Source of the DNA: Cerasicoccus frondis
GTDB taxonomy: Bacteria; Verrucomicrobiota; Verrucomicrobiia; Opitutales; Cerasicoccaceae
Assembly: GCA_031296915.1 (NCBI GenBank)
Contig: JAVDPC010000006.1
Span: 124,001-188,000 of the forward strand
Length of the DNA stretch: 64,000 nt
Reading direction: 5' to 3'
A model generated the notes under the pieces. The model did no database searches. It worked only from the letters and a program-made list of their open reading frames with translations, and was not told the DNA's origin. Positions 56,055 through 64,000 of this stretch are shown one piece after another. The position numbers were made by a program, and so were the translations under genes. Position 1 is the first letter of the stretch; each line of letters opens with the position of its first letter.

Positions 56055-56114
56055 TTTTCAAGCCGCTGCTTCGCTGAAGCTCAAGCAATCACCCATTCCT
56101 AGCTTTCTCACTTC

Positions 56115-57719
56115 ATGACCTATAAACCCTTCGCCTATCTCTCACTATGTCTTGTCGTACTGACGGCATGCATGAACGCACACGCCCAAGCGCCAGCCAA
56201 CTTTGTCTTGGAGCGCCTCGCCCCCTGGGACGAGGCTGATGACGTTCCCACAAGAATGGATGGCGAACACTATTTTATCCGATGGAGCAACATCAGCAAA
56301 TTCAACTCCAGCAAGTTCGCGCATTCGCAAAGCACATTATTGCCACGGCCTGACGGATTTCCCGTGCCGCTTCCATCATTGGGCCATTACTCCCTGGAGC
56401 CAATTTCTCCGGGCTATCGGGCGACTGAAGGCTTCTATGCGCTAACCAGTGATTTTGGCTTGGTCGCAAGCATCGAGCCAACGGAAATGATCGATGAGGA
56501 CTACGCCATCAAGTCCCTCGTTTTTCAAACCTGCAGCATCTTGAATTGGCCCGCTGGATGGAGCACCGAGGATTACTTCTTCTACAACCATGCTGATCAC
56601 TTCAACGAAAACAGCGCCGCAACCGGCGGCATGGACGACTACAACGTCAATCAAAACCTGATTGAGCTCGCCGCAACCATCCTGGATGACGGCGGTCAAT
56701 ATGTCGGAGGGCCAGTCCTGAAATACACCACCGACGAAGGCCTGACCGGCTATCGCCACGCATCAACCTATGCCCTGCTCAATAACGGACTGCGACTTGA
56801 AGATCTGGGCGAAACGGGTGAGTGGTCCGGCACTTACTATTCTTTCTCCTGGCAATGGGACCTCACCGATATCCCGGGCAAGATAATCAGCGTGGAAATC
56901 TCAACACCGCTGATTGTGCATTCTTCAACGATTGGCGTGCAGATTGACGTGAGTGATGTCTACAACGACGTGCTTTCGACCTTTCCTCCCCCACCCCCAA
57001 ATCTGTTTACCGCCACGCCAGGCGATGGTATGGTGCTGCTGAATTGGAATCAGCGCAGTGGCGCCACCGGCTACGAGATTAAGCGCTCAAGCGCCGACGG
57101 CGGTCCCTACAGTGTAGTGGGCGTTGTGGCTGGCGGATCGATCACCAGTTTCGTCGATGATGAGTTAACAAACGGAGAAACCTACTACTATGTGCTCGCC
57201 GCCACGAACGACAGCGGCGCAGGCGTCGAATCGATTCAACGAAGCGCCACTCCTCAAGCCGTGGCCGACAGCCAGCTTGGCCAATGGCGCATGTCTTACT
57301 TTGGCCAAACCGCTAACGATGGGATCAGCGCAAATGATGCGGACCCAGACAACGACGGCTTGGCCAACCTGCTGGAGTACGCCTTACGAAAAGACCCTCT
57401 CGTCGAAGACAGTCTGGCAGCCGTTACCATGGGCCAAACGGAAACCGGAACCAAGCGCTCAACCCTTACCTTCAATCGTCGCGCTGATCCTAACTTAATC
57501 TACACCGTGGAAGCCTCGGATGATTTGGACTCCTGGGAGGCCATCTTTTTCAGCACAGGTTTGGCGGACCCAGACAATGACGGCTACGCAGAAGGAACCT
57601 CTGGCGTGAGTTCCATCGTAGGCAACGATGACGACACCTATGAGGCCTGGGATAATGTCGTCTCAGGCGCACGTCAGCGACGCTTCCTGCGTCTACAAGT
57701 TTCAGCCGCAGGCAATTAA
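56115..57719 (+). CDS. Exported protein: QWDL-type domain, fibronectin III, and repeat-type tail
   Basis: The 534-residue protein has a signal peptide ending near ACMNAHA. Residues about 25-285 form a domain also found at 59496 and more weakly at 61452. Its recognisable parts are PGYRATEGFYALTSDFGL, GGPVLKYT and YYSFSWQWDL, then VEISTPLIVHSSTIGV. A fibronectin type III domain follows (about 295-385, with VLLNWNQRSGATGYEIKRS). After it, DADPDNDGLANLLEYALRKDP is the calcium-loop-like motif common in Verrucomicrobial exported proteins. It has no PEP-CTERM tail. It probably acts at the surface; the ligand is unknown. Confidence 0.75.
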   Translation: MTYKPFAYLSLCLVVLTACMNAHAQAPANFVLERLAPWDEADDVPTRMDGEHYFIRWSNISKFNSSKFAHSQSTLLPRPDGFPVPLPSLGHYSLEPISPGYRATEGFYALTSDFGLVASIEPTEMIDEDYAIKSLVFQTCSILNWPAGWSTEDYFFYNHADHFNENSAATGGMDDYNVNQNLIELAATILDDGGQYVGGPVLKYTTDEGLTGYRHASTYALLNNGLRLEDLGETGEWSGTYYSFSWQWDLTDIPGKIISVEISTPLIVHSSTIGVQIDVSDVYNDVLSTFPPPPPNLFTATPGDGMVLLNWNQRSGATGYEIKRSSADGGPYSVVGVVAGGSITSFVDDELTNGETYYYVLAATNDSGAGVESIQRSATPQAVADSQLGQWRMSYFGQTANDGISANDADPDNDGLANLLEYALRKDPLVEDSLAAVTMGQTETGTKRSTLTFNRRADPNLIYTVEASDDLDSWEAIFFSTGLADPDNDGYAEGTSGVSSIVGNDDDTYEAWDNVVSGARQRRFLRLQVSAAGN

Positions 57720-57733
57720 AACCAGATGATCAA

Positions 57734-57756
57734 ACTTTGCAACGCAAAGTAATTTT
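57734..57756 (+). terminator. Weak terminator-like hairpin
   Basis: The sequence ACTTTGC-AAC-GCAAAGT (57734-57750) forms a perfect 7-bp stem with a 3-base loop, followed by AATTTT. It lies 15 bp after the stop at 57719 and 14 bp before the ATG at 57770. The short T-run makes it a weak candidate, and it may instead modulate expression of the downstream PEP-CTERM gene. Confidence 0.4.
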
Positions 57757-57769
57757 CACCGAGAATCAA

Positions 57770-58600
57770 ATGACTAACCTACTGATGCAGAAAGTCGCTC
57801 GAACGTCTGTCTTTACAGGCATCCTAACGCTTTCTGCTTTTCCTCTGGCAGTAGCCGCAAACCTGAACTTGTTCGAGAACGGCAGCTTTGAAACGACCAC
57901 GCCTTACTTGGATTATTTGCTCGAAAGCAGCGACTCTGTAGAAATCCCAGTGAGCGATCCCTATGACCCGGGCACCTACTATCTACCGGGATGGGGCAAC
58001 CGAGATAAGACTTACCTATCGGAGTCGGCCTACTCAAACATAACTCCGGTCGCCGCCAACGATGGCAATTACTTCCTGTTGCTAGGCGCGGGCATCAATG
58101 AAATCGGCGTTGCGATTGCGGGAGGCATACAGCAAAGCGTCACGCTGAGCGCCGGCGTCACCTACCAATTCTCCTTCGATCAATATGTCCTCGAAGAGCC
58201 CTTAATTGCCCCTTACCCGAATCAGCAGCGTTTCATCTTTGGCTTCGAGTCAGAAGACTTTTATTGGACGCAAAGCTTACAGACCACCACGGGGGTTGTT
58301 AAGCAAACCTATGGTAGCAGCGACATCGATGACGCCACCGAAACCTTCTACGAAGAAATTGCCGAAGCGGGAGCTTGGGTTGAGCGCATCGTGCAATTCA
58401 CCCCCACTGTAGATGGCGACTACGACTTCTTCTTCGAGCTTCTGTCCACTGGCTCGAATCCAACCGTAAGCAGCCAAAAAATCTTCGTCGACAACTTCTC
58501 ACTCGTCGCCGTGCCCGAGCCCGAAACCTACGCAACGCTACTGGGCGTTGGCGCGTTGGCCGCTGTGGCGTGGAGGCGTAAGCGGCGCTTCACTGCGTAA
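57770..58600 (+). CDS. PEP-CTERM protein, first of a tandem pair
   Basis: From the ATG at 57770 (MTNLLMQKVARTS) the protein is 276 residues with a signal peptide ending near VAAN. An upstream in-frame ATG at 57737 is inside the hairpin region and less likely. The mature part opens NLNLFENGSFETTTPYLDYL. It is a beta-rich carbohydrate-binding-like fold. The C-terminus is VAVPEPETYATLLGVGALAAVAWRRKRRF, a sorting signal. It shares both its first 20 and last 30 residues with the next gene, at 58618, which looks like a tandem duplicate. Surface attachment by an exosortase is inferred. Confidence 0.8.
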   Translation: MTNLLMQKVARTSVFTGILTLSAFPLAVAANLNLFENGSFETTTPYLDYLLESSDSVEIPVSDPYDPGTYYLPGWGNRDKTYLSESAYSNITPVAANDGNYFLLLGAGINEIGVAIAGGIQQSVTLSAGVTYQFSFDQYVLEEPLIAPYPNQQRFIFGFESEDFYWTQSLQTTTGVVKQTYGSSDIDDATETFYEEIAEAGAWVERIVQFTPTVDGDYDFFFELLSTGSNPTVSSQKIFVDNFSLVAVPEPETYATLLGVGALAAVAWRRKRRFTA

Positions 58601-58617
58601 ATGGCGACACACAATTC

Positions 58618-59433
58618 ATGTTGATTTTGAATACAATGAAACGATACCATTCACCCACCCTCCTAATCGCGCTAGCCACGACGGCGTCGGTTGCCTCGGC
58701 GAACCTGAACCTATTCGAGAACGGCAGCTTTGAGACGACCACGCCCTATGTGGATTATCTGCTGGACGAAAACTATGGACGCGCCGAAGTGCCCATTACC
58801 GATCCCACCGATCTCGGCACTGCTTACATGCCGGGGTGGATCGTGAAACGCAATTCCGTTGTCGTCAATAACGACGGCTTCGGCGCCGCCGATGGAAACA
58901 ACTACATTGAGCTGCTATGGGGCTTTGATGACTTTGGCAACCGCACATCGGGCGGTTTTGCGGTCTACTTATCTCTGGAGGCAGGCGTCACCTATCAATA
59001 CTCTTTCGACTACTGCACCAGCATCGGTTCATCACTTACCGGCAACAGCCTTGGTTTGGGGATCGCCCAAAGTAATATCACCACCGGCGAGCTCACCTGG
59101 GGTATGGATGTCAGTTTACTTGCGTCCGACTCCACCTCCTTCATCCGGGAGACTGTTGGCCCGGCGGGTGATGCCACGGACACCCGGACGGAATATCCCA
59201 TCTCCGTAGCCGAGGATGAGTGGAACCACTACAGTTTCGAATTCACCCCACTCGTCAGCGATGAGTTTTACTTCAACATCTTTGTCGGGGGAGACAGTTC
59301 ATTGAGGGGCCGTGACTCCATCATGCTCGACAACTTCTCACTCGTCGCCGTGCCTGAGCCCGAAACCTACGCAACGCTACTGGGCGTTGGCGCCTTGGCC
59401 GCTGTGGCGTGGAGACGTAAGCAAACACGCTGA
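58618..59433 (+). CDS. PEP-CTERM protein, second of a tandem pair
   Basis: The 271-residue protein has a signal peptide (about residues 7-28, ending SVASA). The mature start NLNLFENGSFETTTPYVDYL is nearly the same as in its upstream neighbour. The middle differs strongly, with GGFAVYLSLEAGVTYQYSFDYC as the best-conserved part. The C-terminal segment VAVPEPETYATLLGVGALAAVAWRRK is identical to the neighbour's over this stretch at the protein level. At the DNA level 59335-59420 matches 58495-58580 with only a few changes. The initiating ATG could be 58618 or 58636. It starts 17 bp after the previous stop. Confidence 0.8.
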   Translation: MLILNTMKRYHSPTLLIALATTASVASANLNLFENGSFETTTPYVDYLLDENYGRAEVPITDPTDLGTAYMPGWIVKRNSVVVNNDGFGAADGNNYIELLWGFDDFGNRTSGGFAVYLSLEAGVTYQYSFDYCTSIGSSLTGNSLGLGIAQSNITTGELTWGMDVSLLASDSTSFIRETVGPAGDATDTRTEYPISVAEDEWNHYSFEFTPLVSDEFYFNIFVGGDSSLRGRDSIMLDNFSLVAVPEPETYATLLGVGALAAVAWRRKQTR

Positions 59434-59495
59434 GTTCAGCTCTACTTTTGGCGGGCGTTTCCGCCAGATATCCAAACCAAACATAACCTCGATCT

Positions 59496-61280
59496 ATGAA
59501 GAAACATACATCATCACACGCCGGGCGGGCATTGATCGCCGCTGCGGCATCCTTCGTGTTGTGCGCGGGTTTATCGGCTTCGCCGATTTACGAACCCGTC
59601 ATCAGCACACCGCACGACTTGCTCAATAAGTTTGAAGTCACCGGCGCTTCAACCACGACCTGGACCGAGCTGACCTACACGAATCCGGAGCGCGCAAGCT
59701 ATGGTAGTCTATCCGCCTGGCGATCAGCCGGCGCGCTGATGGAAGATGATTCTGGCAGCACCACAGATCTGTCCGTGATGAATCCCGGTTACCCGGCCAC
59801 TTATGGCCTGTATTCCTGGACTGGCGATTACGGCGTGATTCTCGCGGCCTCAGGCAGTAACATCAAAACCGTCATTGTGCAGTCGGGTAAGATCGGCCAG
59901 CCCGATTTCTACGATCCGGAAAACTCCGTTGGCACGCCCGACGATGTACTCTACTGGAATGATCCACTCGCGACTTACCCGTCCGGTCATTCGCATAACT
60001 CGACGATTGCCGCCACAACGAAGTTTGGTGACACCTTCACCTACACCGGTGGTCCCATTGCTCGTTATTCGGTGAACAATGGCAGCTCGTGGACGGTCAT
60101 CCAGGCCCGGCCAACCATTGGCATACTCGCGGGAGCAGGCGTCTATGACACCAACTACTACGGCTCCTACTTCAGCTTCACGTATCAGTGGGACCTCTCA
60201 GCCTACTCTGGCATCACGGATGTGGAAGTAGCCATCCCGAACATCGTGCATGAGTCGCAAATCGGTGCATCCATTACCACTGGCACGGCTTACGCCCCCG
60301 TCATTCCCAAAACTGCCAGCACTACGCAGGTTTGGAACGGCGGCACGGCCAACTGGAACACTGCCAACTGGGATAGCTCGGCCTCGTGGAGCGCTGGCAA
60401 CAACGCCAGCTTCTCGGCAGCCGACACGGTGACCGTGGATGCAGCCGTAACCGTTGCTGATCTGCTCTTCACTGCCAATGCTACGCTCTCCGGCAGCAGC
60501 ACCATTACGCTGAAGGGCTATGTAGATGTGGATTCCGGCGACACGGCGACCATCTCTGCGCCGATTGCCGGAACCAGCGGTCTGCACAAGACAGGCGAAG
60601 GCACGGCGGTGATCAGCGGAACCAACACCTTTAGCAACGGCGTTTACGTTTACGAAGGCGTGCTGAAAATCGGATCCACCAATGCAATCCCGAGTGGCAA
60701 CCGCGTCAAGCTCGGCAAGGACACCGAACTCGACCTGAACGGGTATGACATCACCATCGACGGTTTCCAAGCCGATCCGGGAAGTGACATCATCCTCGCC
60801 ACCGGCGACACCCTCCAGATTGACGCCAGTGACGCCTTTGCGTTCATGCGTGGTCAAATCACGGGCGCTGGACAGCTCGAGATCATTGACGGAGACGTCT
60901 ACTTCTACGAGGAAACCCCGAGCTTCACCGGCGAATTGCTGATTACTGAAGGAGCAGTTGCAATCGAGTCCACGGTTGGCAATGGCTTGGAAGTCAATGT
61001 CGGCGCCGATGGCATCGTATTCGGTCGCGGCACGATTGACGGTGATCTGGACTTCGTGTCCGGAGGCGTCCTCTATCATGATAATGCAGCCGGCAACCTC
61101 ACCGTCGATGGCGACGTAGACCTGAGCAACGCACTCATCGTATTCGAAACGGCGCCAGGCGTTGGCAGCCACACCGTGCTCTCTGTGACGGGCTCCGTTA
61201 CCTTGGGCAGCGTTTCCGCCGACCCGCTTCCAGACTCCATCACGGTTAGCAGCGGCGACGTGATTGTCACCTACTACTAA
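59496..61280 (+). CDS. Exported protein with QWDL-type domain and autotransporter-like strand repeats
   Basis: The 594-residue protein has a signal peptide (to about residue 31, LSAS). Residues about 35-270 match the N-terminal domain of the protein at 56115: PGYPATYGLYSWTGDYGV, GGPIARYS and YFSFTYQWDL followed by VEVAIPNIVHESQIGAS. From about residue 278 autotransporter-associated beta-strand repeats run to the end, with VWNGGTANWNTANWDS and the hallmark GLHKTGEGTAVISGTNTF near residue 365. It ends in VIVTYY, with neither a PEP-CTERM signal nor a beta-barrel. Anchoring is therefore unclear. Confidence 0.75.
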   Translation: MKKHTSSHAGRALIAAAASFVLCAGLSASPIYEPVISTPHDLLNKFEVTGASTTTWTELTYTNPERASYGSLSAWRSAGALMEDDSGSTTDLSVMNPGYPATYGLYSWTGDYGVILAASGSNIKTVIVQSGKIGQPDFYDPENSVGTPDDVLYWNDPLATYPSGHSHNSTIAATTKFGDTFTYTGGPIARYSVNNGSSWTVIQARPTIGILAGAGVYDTNYYGSYFSFTYQWDLSAYSGITDVEVAIPNIVHESQIGASITTGTAYAPVIPKTASTTQVWNGGTANWNTANWDSSASWSAGNNASFSAADTVTVDAAVTVADLLFTANATLSGSSTITLKGYVDVDSGDTATISAPIAGTSGLHKTGEGTAVISGTNTFSNGVYVYEGVLKIGSTNAIPSGNRVKLGKDTELDLNGYDITIDGFQADPGSDIILATGDTLQIDASDAFAFMRGQITGAGQLEIIDGDVYFYEETPSFTGELLITEGAVAIESTVGNGLEVNVGADGIVFGRGTIDGDLDFVSGGVLYHDNAAGNLTVDGDVDLSNALIVFETAPGVGSHTVLSVTGSVTLGSVSADPLPDSITVSSGDVIVTYY

Positions 61281-61451
61281 TGTTATGCAAGCGGACCGGA
61301 GAACGTTGCAGCGCTCCCCGGCCCCAAGAATACCGCCACTGAATAGTTAAACGGTTAAGAATAAGTAAAACACCTGATCGTGTTTGTTCAAGTCTCAAAT
61401 GTATGGGCGACGGAGTCCGATTCTCCGTCGCCCTCAATCAACCAAGTAAAA
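61281..61451 (+). other. Spacer with a strong 11-bp hairpin
   Basis: Bases 61405-61415 (GGGCGACGGAG) and 61423-61433 (CTCCGTCGCCC) form a perfect 11-bp stem with a 7-base loop. No T-run follows, so it is not a standard terminator. It lies 18 bp before the ATG at 61452 and could affect translation or mark an RNA processing site for the PEP-CTERM gene. The rest of the spacer has no open frame. Confidence 0.5.
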
Positions 61452-62228
61452 ATGTATAACAAGCTACATCAACATGTGCTGCTCCTTGCAGGGGTAAGCA
61501 TCCTTACCACCTCGGCGCATGCAGTCCTCAATCCGATAAGCCTACCAGGCGTGAATGAAAGCTACAGTTGGTCATTCACTAAAGCGAACTACAGCTCAGC
61601 TGACTATGGTTCGGCTGACGACTGGTCTGCGCTTTCCACCAGCAGCTCGGGCGACAGCAGCGTATTCATCGAGCCTTCCGCAGTTGGCAGCAATTATATG
61701 CCATCATCCGGAGCGCCGCTAAACGGATTGCTCGGCTATGGCGGTTCACTGATCCTTTCGGACACAAGCCCACTAACTGGATTGGAAACAATTGTTTTCC
61801 AGTTAGACTACGCAATGATCGGCGACGGCTTTGCCCCTGGCTCCTCAGCTTTAAATCCGGTGCTGAAAATTGGCGGCGTCCTCTTCGGCGTTGATGGCCA
61901 GGCTGACTATTCCTCAGCGGAAGATGTCAGTGATGCGCCCCACCCTCACGCCACTTTTGCTGACTTTGGCTATACCGCCAACGCTGGAACTTACGCATGG
62001 CAGTGGGATTTGAGCGATCTTGCCGGATACGACATCAGTTCCGGCTTCACCATTGAATGGAGCAGCCCCGGCGCTTTGGGAGGCATTAGCGATAATGCGC
62101 TCTTGAGCGGCGTCCAGTTGGACCAGGGCAATCAGTTTTCCCAGGTGGTCGTGCCCGAGCCATCCACCTACGCAACGCTGCTGGGCGCAGGCATCCTTGG
62201 CTTCGCCATATGGCGGCGTCGTAAGTAA
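61452..62228 (+). CDS. PEP-CTERM protein with a QWDL-like segment
   Basis: The ATG at 61452 (MYNKLHQHVLLLAG) gives 258 residues with a signal peptide ending near TSAHA. An upstream in-frame ATG at 61380 adds 24 residues and includes the hairpin, so it is not chosen. Near residue 195, YAWQWDLSDLAGYDISSGFTIEW resembles the QWDL segment of the proteins at 56115 and 59496. LETIVFQLDYAMIG and LNPVLKIGG may correspond to their other blocks. The end VVPEPSTYATLLGAGILGFAIWRRRK is a PEP-CTERM signal. It is the last gene of the exported-protein cluster, closed by a terminator. Confidence 0.8.
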   Translation: MYNKLHQHVLLLAGVSILTTSAHAVLNPISLPGVNESYSWSFTKANYSSADYGSADDWSALSTSSSGDSSVFIEPSAVGSNYMPSSGAPLNGLLGYGGSLILSDTSPLTGLETIVFQLDYAMIGDGFAPGSSALNPVLKIGGVLFGVDGQADYSSAEDVSDAPHPHATFADFGYTANAGTYAWQWDLSDLAGYDISSGFTIEWSSPGALGGISDNALLSGVQLDQGNQFSQVVVPEPSTYATLLGAGILGFAIWRRRK

Positions 62229-62253
62229 ACTGTAATTAACATCAATATTTTCA

Positions 62254-62287
62254 CCCTCTTGTCCCCAAATTTGGGCAAGGGGGTTTT
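62254..62287 (+). terminator. Intrinsic terminator after the exported-protein cluster
   Basis: Bases 62254-62283 form an 11-bp stem (CCCTCTTGTCC with GGGCAAGGGGG-type partner, including two G-T pairs) around a CCAAATTT loop. TTTT follows at 62284-62287. It lies 26 bp after the stop of the PEP-CTERM gene. It also argues that the AraC gene starts downstream, at the ATG at 62298, and not at the TTG at 62259 inside the stem. Confidence 0.7.
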
Positions 62288-62297
62288 CCCATTAACC

Positions 62298-63203
62298 ATG
62301 CCGCAATTGACTAAAAACATGAATACTACCGAAGCTGCGGGACAAGATCGCGCCACCCGCTGGAGCACATTAAATGGTGGACAGTATCCAGAGAGACAAC
62401 AAGTCATCGAAGGCTGGTTATATGCCCAAGAAGCAACACTGCCCAAAGAATTAACACAGCAGCATGCATCCTTGTATTTCATCACCGTTCTGAAAGGTGA
62501 GGTTATTTGGGTTCAGCGTAACGTAGAGACCAAGATTCAAGCGAACCACATTTTAGGAGCGCGTGATGTCTCAAACATTAAAATCAAGCGCGGAGGAGAC
62601 CGAGGCGCCCACATCATCGTTTGGCGCATACAACAAGGGGCGCTCGCGGAAGGCATGCAAGCATTGAACTTACCCTCGACTGACGATGCGCTAAGCTGGC
62701 CTTTTCCACCCCGTCCATTAACACCTCAAATGATGTCACTCTTTCTTGAGTTGCGCGCCACTCGGCTCAATGGCCCAGCACGCATTTGGTGGTACTATGC
62801 CAAGCTACTGGAGCTAACCGCCCTACTCTACCCTGAGGCATCCCCGCACCACTCTGGGCAAACAAACTCACTGATGAGAGCGGAAGTGCGGAAGGCAATG
62901 GCCTACCTGCAGGAAGCTTATCCCTGGCATGTGTCACTGGACGATGTTGCTCGCGATGTAGGCATGAGTTCATCCCACCTCAGCCGGATTTTCCATAAAG
63001 AAGTCGGCATGTCCCTCAGTCATTATTTACGTTCTCTGCGAATGGAGAAAGCTGCCCAACTTCTGCGCACCGGAGAAAGCAATGTCACCGATGCGGCAAT
63101 GGCAGTCGGCTACACCAGCATCAGTCAATTTAGCGGAGCGTTTCGCTCCTACTTTGGCGTTTCACCTCGAAACTTTATGCCCGGAAACAATGCAGCAACT
63201 TGA
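62298..63203 (+). CDS. AraC-family transcriptional regulator
   Basis: From the ATG at 62298 the protein has about 301 residues. The N-terminal 190 residues are a probable ligand-sensing domain with no close family named. The C-terminal 100 residues hold the two helix-turn-helix motifs of AraC: VSLDDVARDVGMSSSHLSRIFHKEVG and VTDAAMAVGYTSISQFSGAFRSYFGVSPRNF. Such proteins switch genes on a small effector. A regulatory role over the preceding exported-protein cluster is possible by position but unproven. It converges on the histidine kinase gene, with 86 bp between. Confidence 0.88.
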   Translation: MPQLTKNMNTTEAAGQDRATRWSTLNGGQYPERQQVIEGWLYAQEATLPKELTQQHASLYFITVLKGEVIWVQRNVETKIQANHILGARDVSNIKIKRGGDRGAHIIVWRIQQGALAEGMQALNLPSTDDALSWPFPPRPLTPQMMSLFLELRATRLNGPARIWWYYAKLLELTALLYPEASPHHSGQTNSLMRAEVRKAMAYLQEAYPWHVSLDDVARDVGMSSSHLSRIFHKEVGMSLSHYLRSLRMEKAAQLLRTGESNVTDAAMAVGYTSISQFSGAFRSYFGVSPRNFMPGNNAAT

Positions 63204-63289
63204 CCTCCGATGACAAGGCTCGACGGCTTGCAGGCAAAAAGCCAACAACGCGAATTCAGTCAAAACAAAAAACCAATCCTAATCAATTA

Positions 63290-64000
63290 TTACTTAAAAG
63301 TAATTTGAAATCGGGCACTTTCATTTGGCTCACTAACCAATTGAATATCCCCACCCTGCGCCAACATAAGGTCTTTGACGATGGACAAGCCAAGTCCGAA
63401 TGACGACTCTCCTCCCGTTGGATGGGCGGACAGGCGTTGATATCGACCGAATAGCTTATCATAGTCCTCCTCCCGGAAGCCTGGCCCTTCGTCACTTACA
63501 AGGAGTGTCGGCTGTCCATCTGCGCCAAGTGTCGCGGCAACTTTAACCGTTTTGCCTTGAGGCGAGTATTTCACGGCATTGCTCACCAGGTTATCCAAAA
63601 CCTCAGCCATTAGGAATGGATCTGCCTTGGCCATTGGGCAATCACCGGAGTCAAACTCCAGGGTGATATGCTTCCGCATTGCCTGACCAGCATTCCTAAG
63701 CCTTACATCCTCAAAAATATTGGGCAGTGGAAACTCTTCTATCTGCGGTTCAATCTCACCACTGTGAGAGAACTTCGCGTTGAGCAATTCGTTAAGGGTA
63801 TAGAGCGTCCGATCTGCGCCGCCGATAATTGCCAACATTAACTCATTGTAGACGTCAGCATCTTTCTCTTCCGGCGAGCGTGGATACTCGCTCATGACGA
63901 TTTCAACCAAGCTGCGTATTGAAGATATTGGACCACGAACATCATGCGCAATAATCCCAATCAAGTCGCTTTTCTGTCTGATATGCGTCTCCAATTCTTT
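63290..64000 (-). CDS. Sensor histidine kinase, C-terminal part (5' end outside window)
   Basis: The frame is open to base 64000, so only the last 237 residues are seen. The phosphoacceptor H-box is GIIAHDVRGPISSI near the top, the N-box DNLVSNAVKYSP, the G1 box VSDEGPGF and the G2 box SFGLGLSIVKDLM. This is a HisKA plus HATPase core with a likely sensor domain beyond the window. The apparent TTG start at 63994 is only the edge of the track, since KEL codons continue upstream. A partner response regulator is not in view. Confidence 0.85.
   Translation of the reverse strand, partial: KELETHIRQKSDLIGIIAHDVRGPISSIRSLVEIVMSEYPRSPEEKDADVYNELMLAIIGGADRTLYTLNELLNAKFSHSGEIEPQIEEFPLPNIFEDVRLRNAGQAMRKHITLEFDSGDCPMAKADPFLMAEVLDNLVSNAVKYSPQGKTVKVAATLGADGQPTLLVSDEGPGFREEDYDKLFGRYQRLSAHPTGGESSFGLGLSIVKDLMLAQGGDIQLVSEPNESARFQITFK

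Noticed and set aside
62259..62297. TTG start for the AraC gene
   Set aside because: It lies inside the terminator stem; the ATG at 62298 is clear of it.
63200..63403. 67-codon plus-strand frame opposite the histidine kinase end
   Set aside because: Overlaps the kinase coding region and has no domain or ribosome-binding site.
1..64000. CRISPR arrays, rRNA genes, prophage or complete insertion sequences
   Set aside because: None seen on either strand; the only mobile-looking sequences are the non-coding repeats listed.

Overview
The window looks like chromosomal DNA of a Verrucomicrobiota bacterium, probably near Opitutales/Puniceicoccales. This is inferred from gene content, not from a marker search. 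The clues are four PEP-CTERM proteins, autotransporter-type beta-strand repeats, a pseudopilin with an H-X9-DG-like motif, an SHD1-type domain on a metallopeptidase, the HpnC/HpnD/HpnE squalene route, and Shine-Dalgarno sequences that are mostly weak or absent. There are no rRNA genes, CRISPR arrays, prophage or intact insertion sequences. One tRNA (Leu, GAG) is present.

Layout. 1-5 kb: the start of a glycosyltransferase, polyphosphate kinase, a membrane glycosyltransferase with a TPR-like tail, and a small lipoprotein. 5-9.5 kb: a PEP-CTERM protein facing a devBCA-type exporter. 9.6-15 kb: squalene synthesis (hpnC, a TerB-like protein, and a fused hpnD-hpnE), then a membrane-anchored VWA protein. 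15-19 kb: an 0.8 kb gap, three pseudopilin-like genes, and a 276-bp palindromic MITE-like element. 19-26 kb: secA, a metallopeptidase, tsaE, tRNA-Leu, and a large basic/acidic low-complexity protein. 26-31 kb: a four-gene tripartite efflux operon (TolC, MacA-like, ATPase, MacB-like permease). 31-36 kb: a DUF4412 protein, an unassigned toroid-like protein, a YcxB-like membrane protein, hisF, and an AI-2E family transporter. 36-40.6 kb: an aaeXAB-like efflux locus whose adaptor is fused to a complete BtuF-like binding protein. 40.6-47.7 kb: the translation operon nusA-infB-rbfA-nrnA-truB-ribF, with a terminator-like hairpin in its leader. 47.9-54 kb: a lipoprotein, holB, ptsI, ispE, prfA and a YihY-family protein. 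54-55.2 kb: a repeat-rich stretch with no convincing gene. 55.2-62.2 kb: a secretome cluster with a pseudopilin and five surface/exported proteins, ending at a good terminator. 62.3-64 kb: an AraC-type regulator and the end of a histidine kinase gene.

The most unusual loci are the adaptor/binding-protein fusion with its AaeX and FUSC partners (36310-40646), the HpnD-HpnE fusion (11611-13857), the palindromic element (18691-18966), the exported family sharing a QWDL-centred domain (56115-62228), and the hairpin ahead of nusA (47720-47743).
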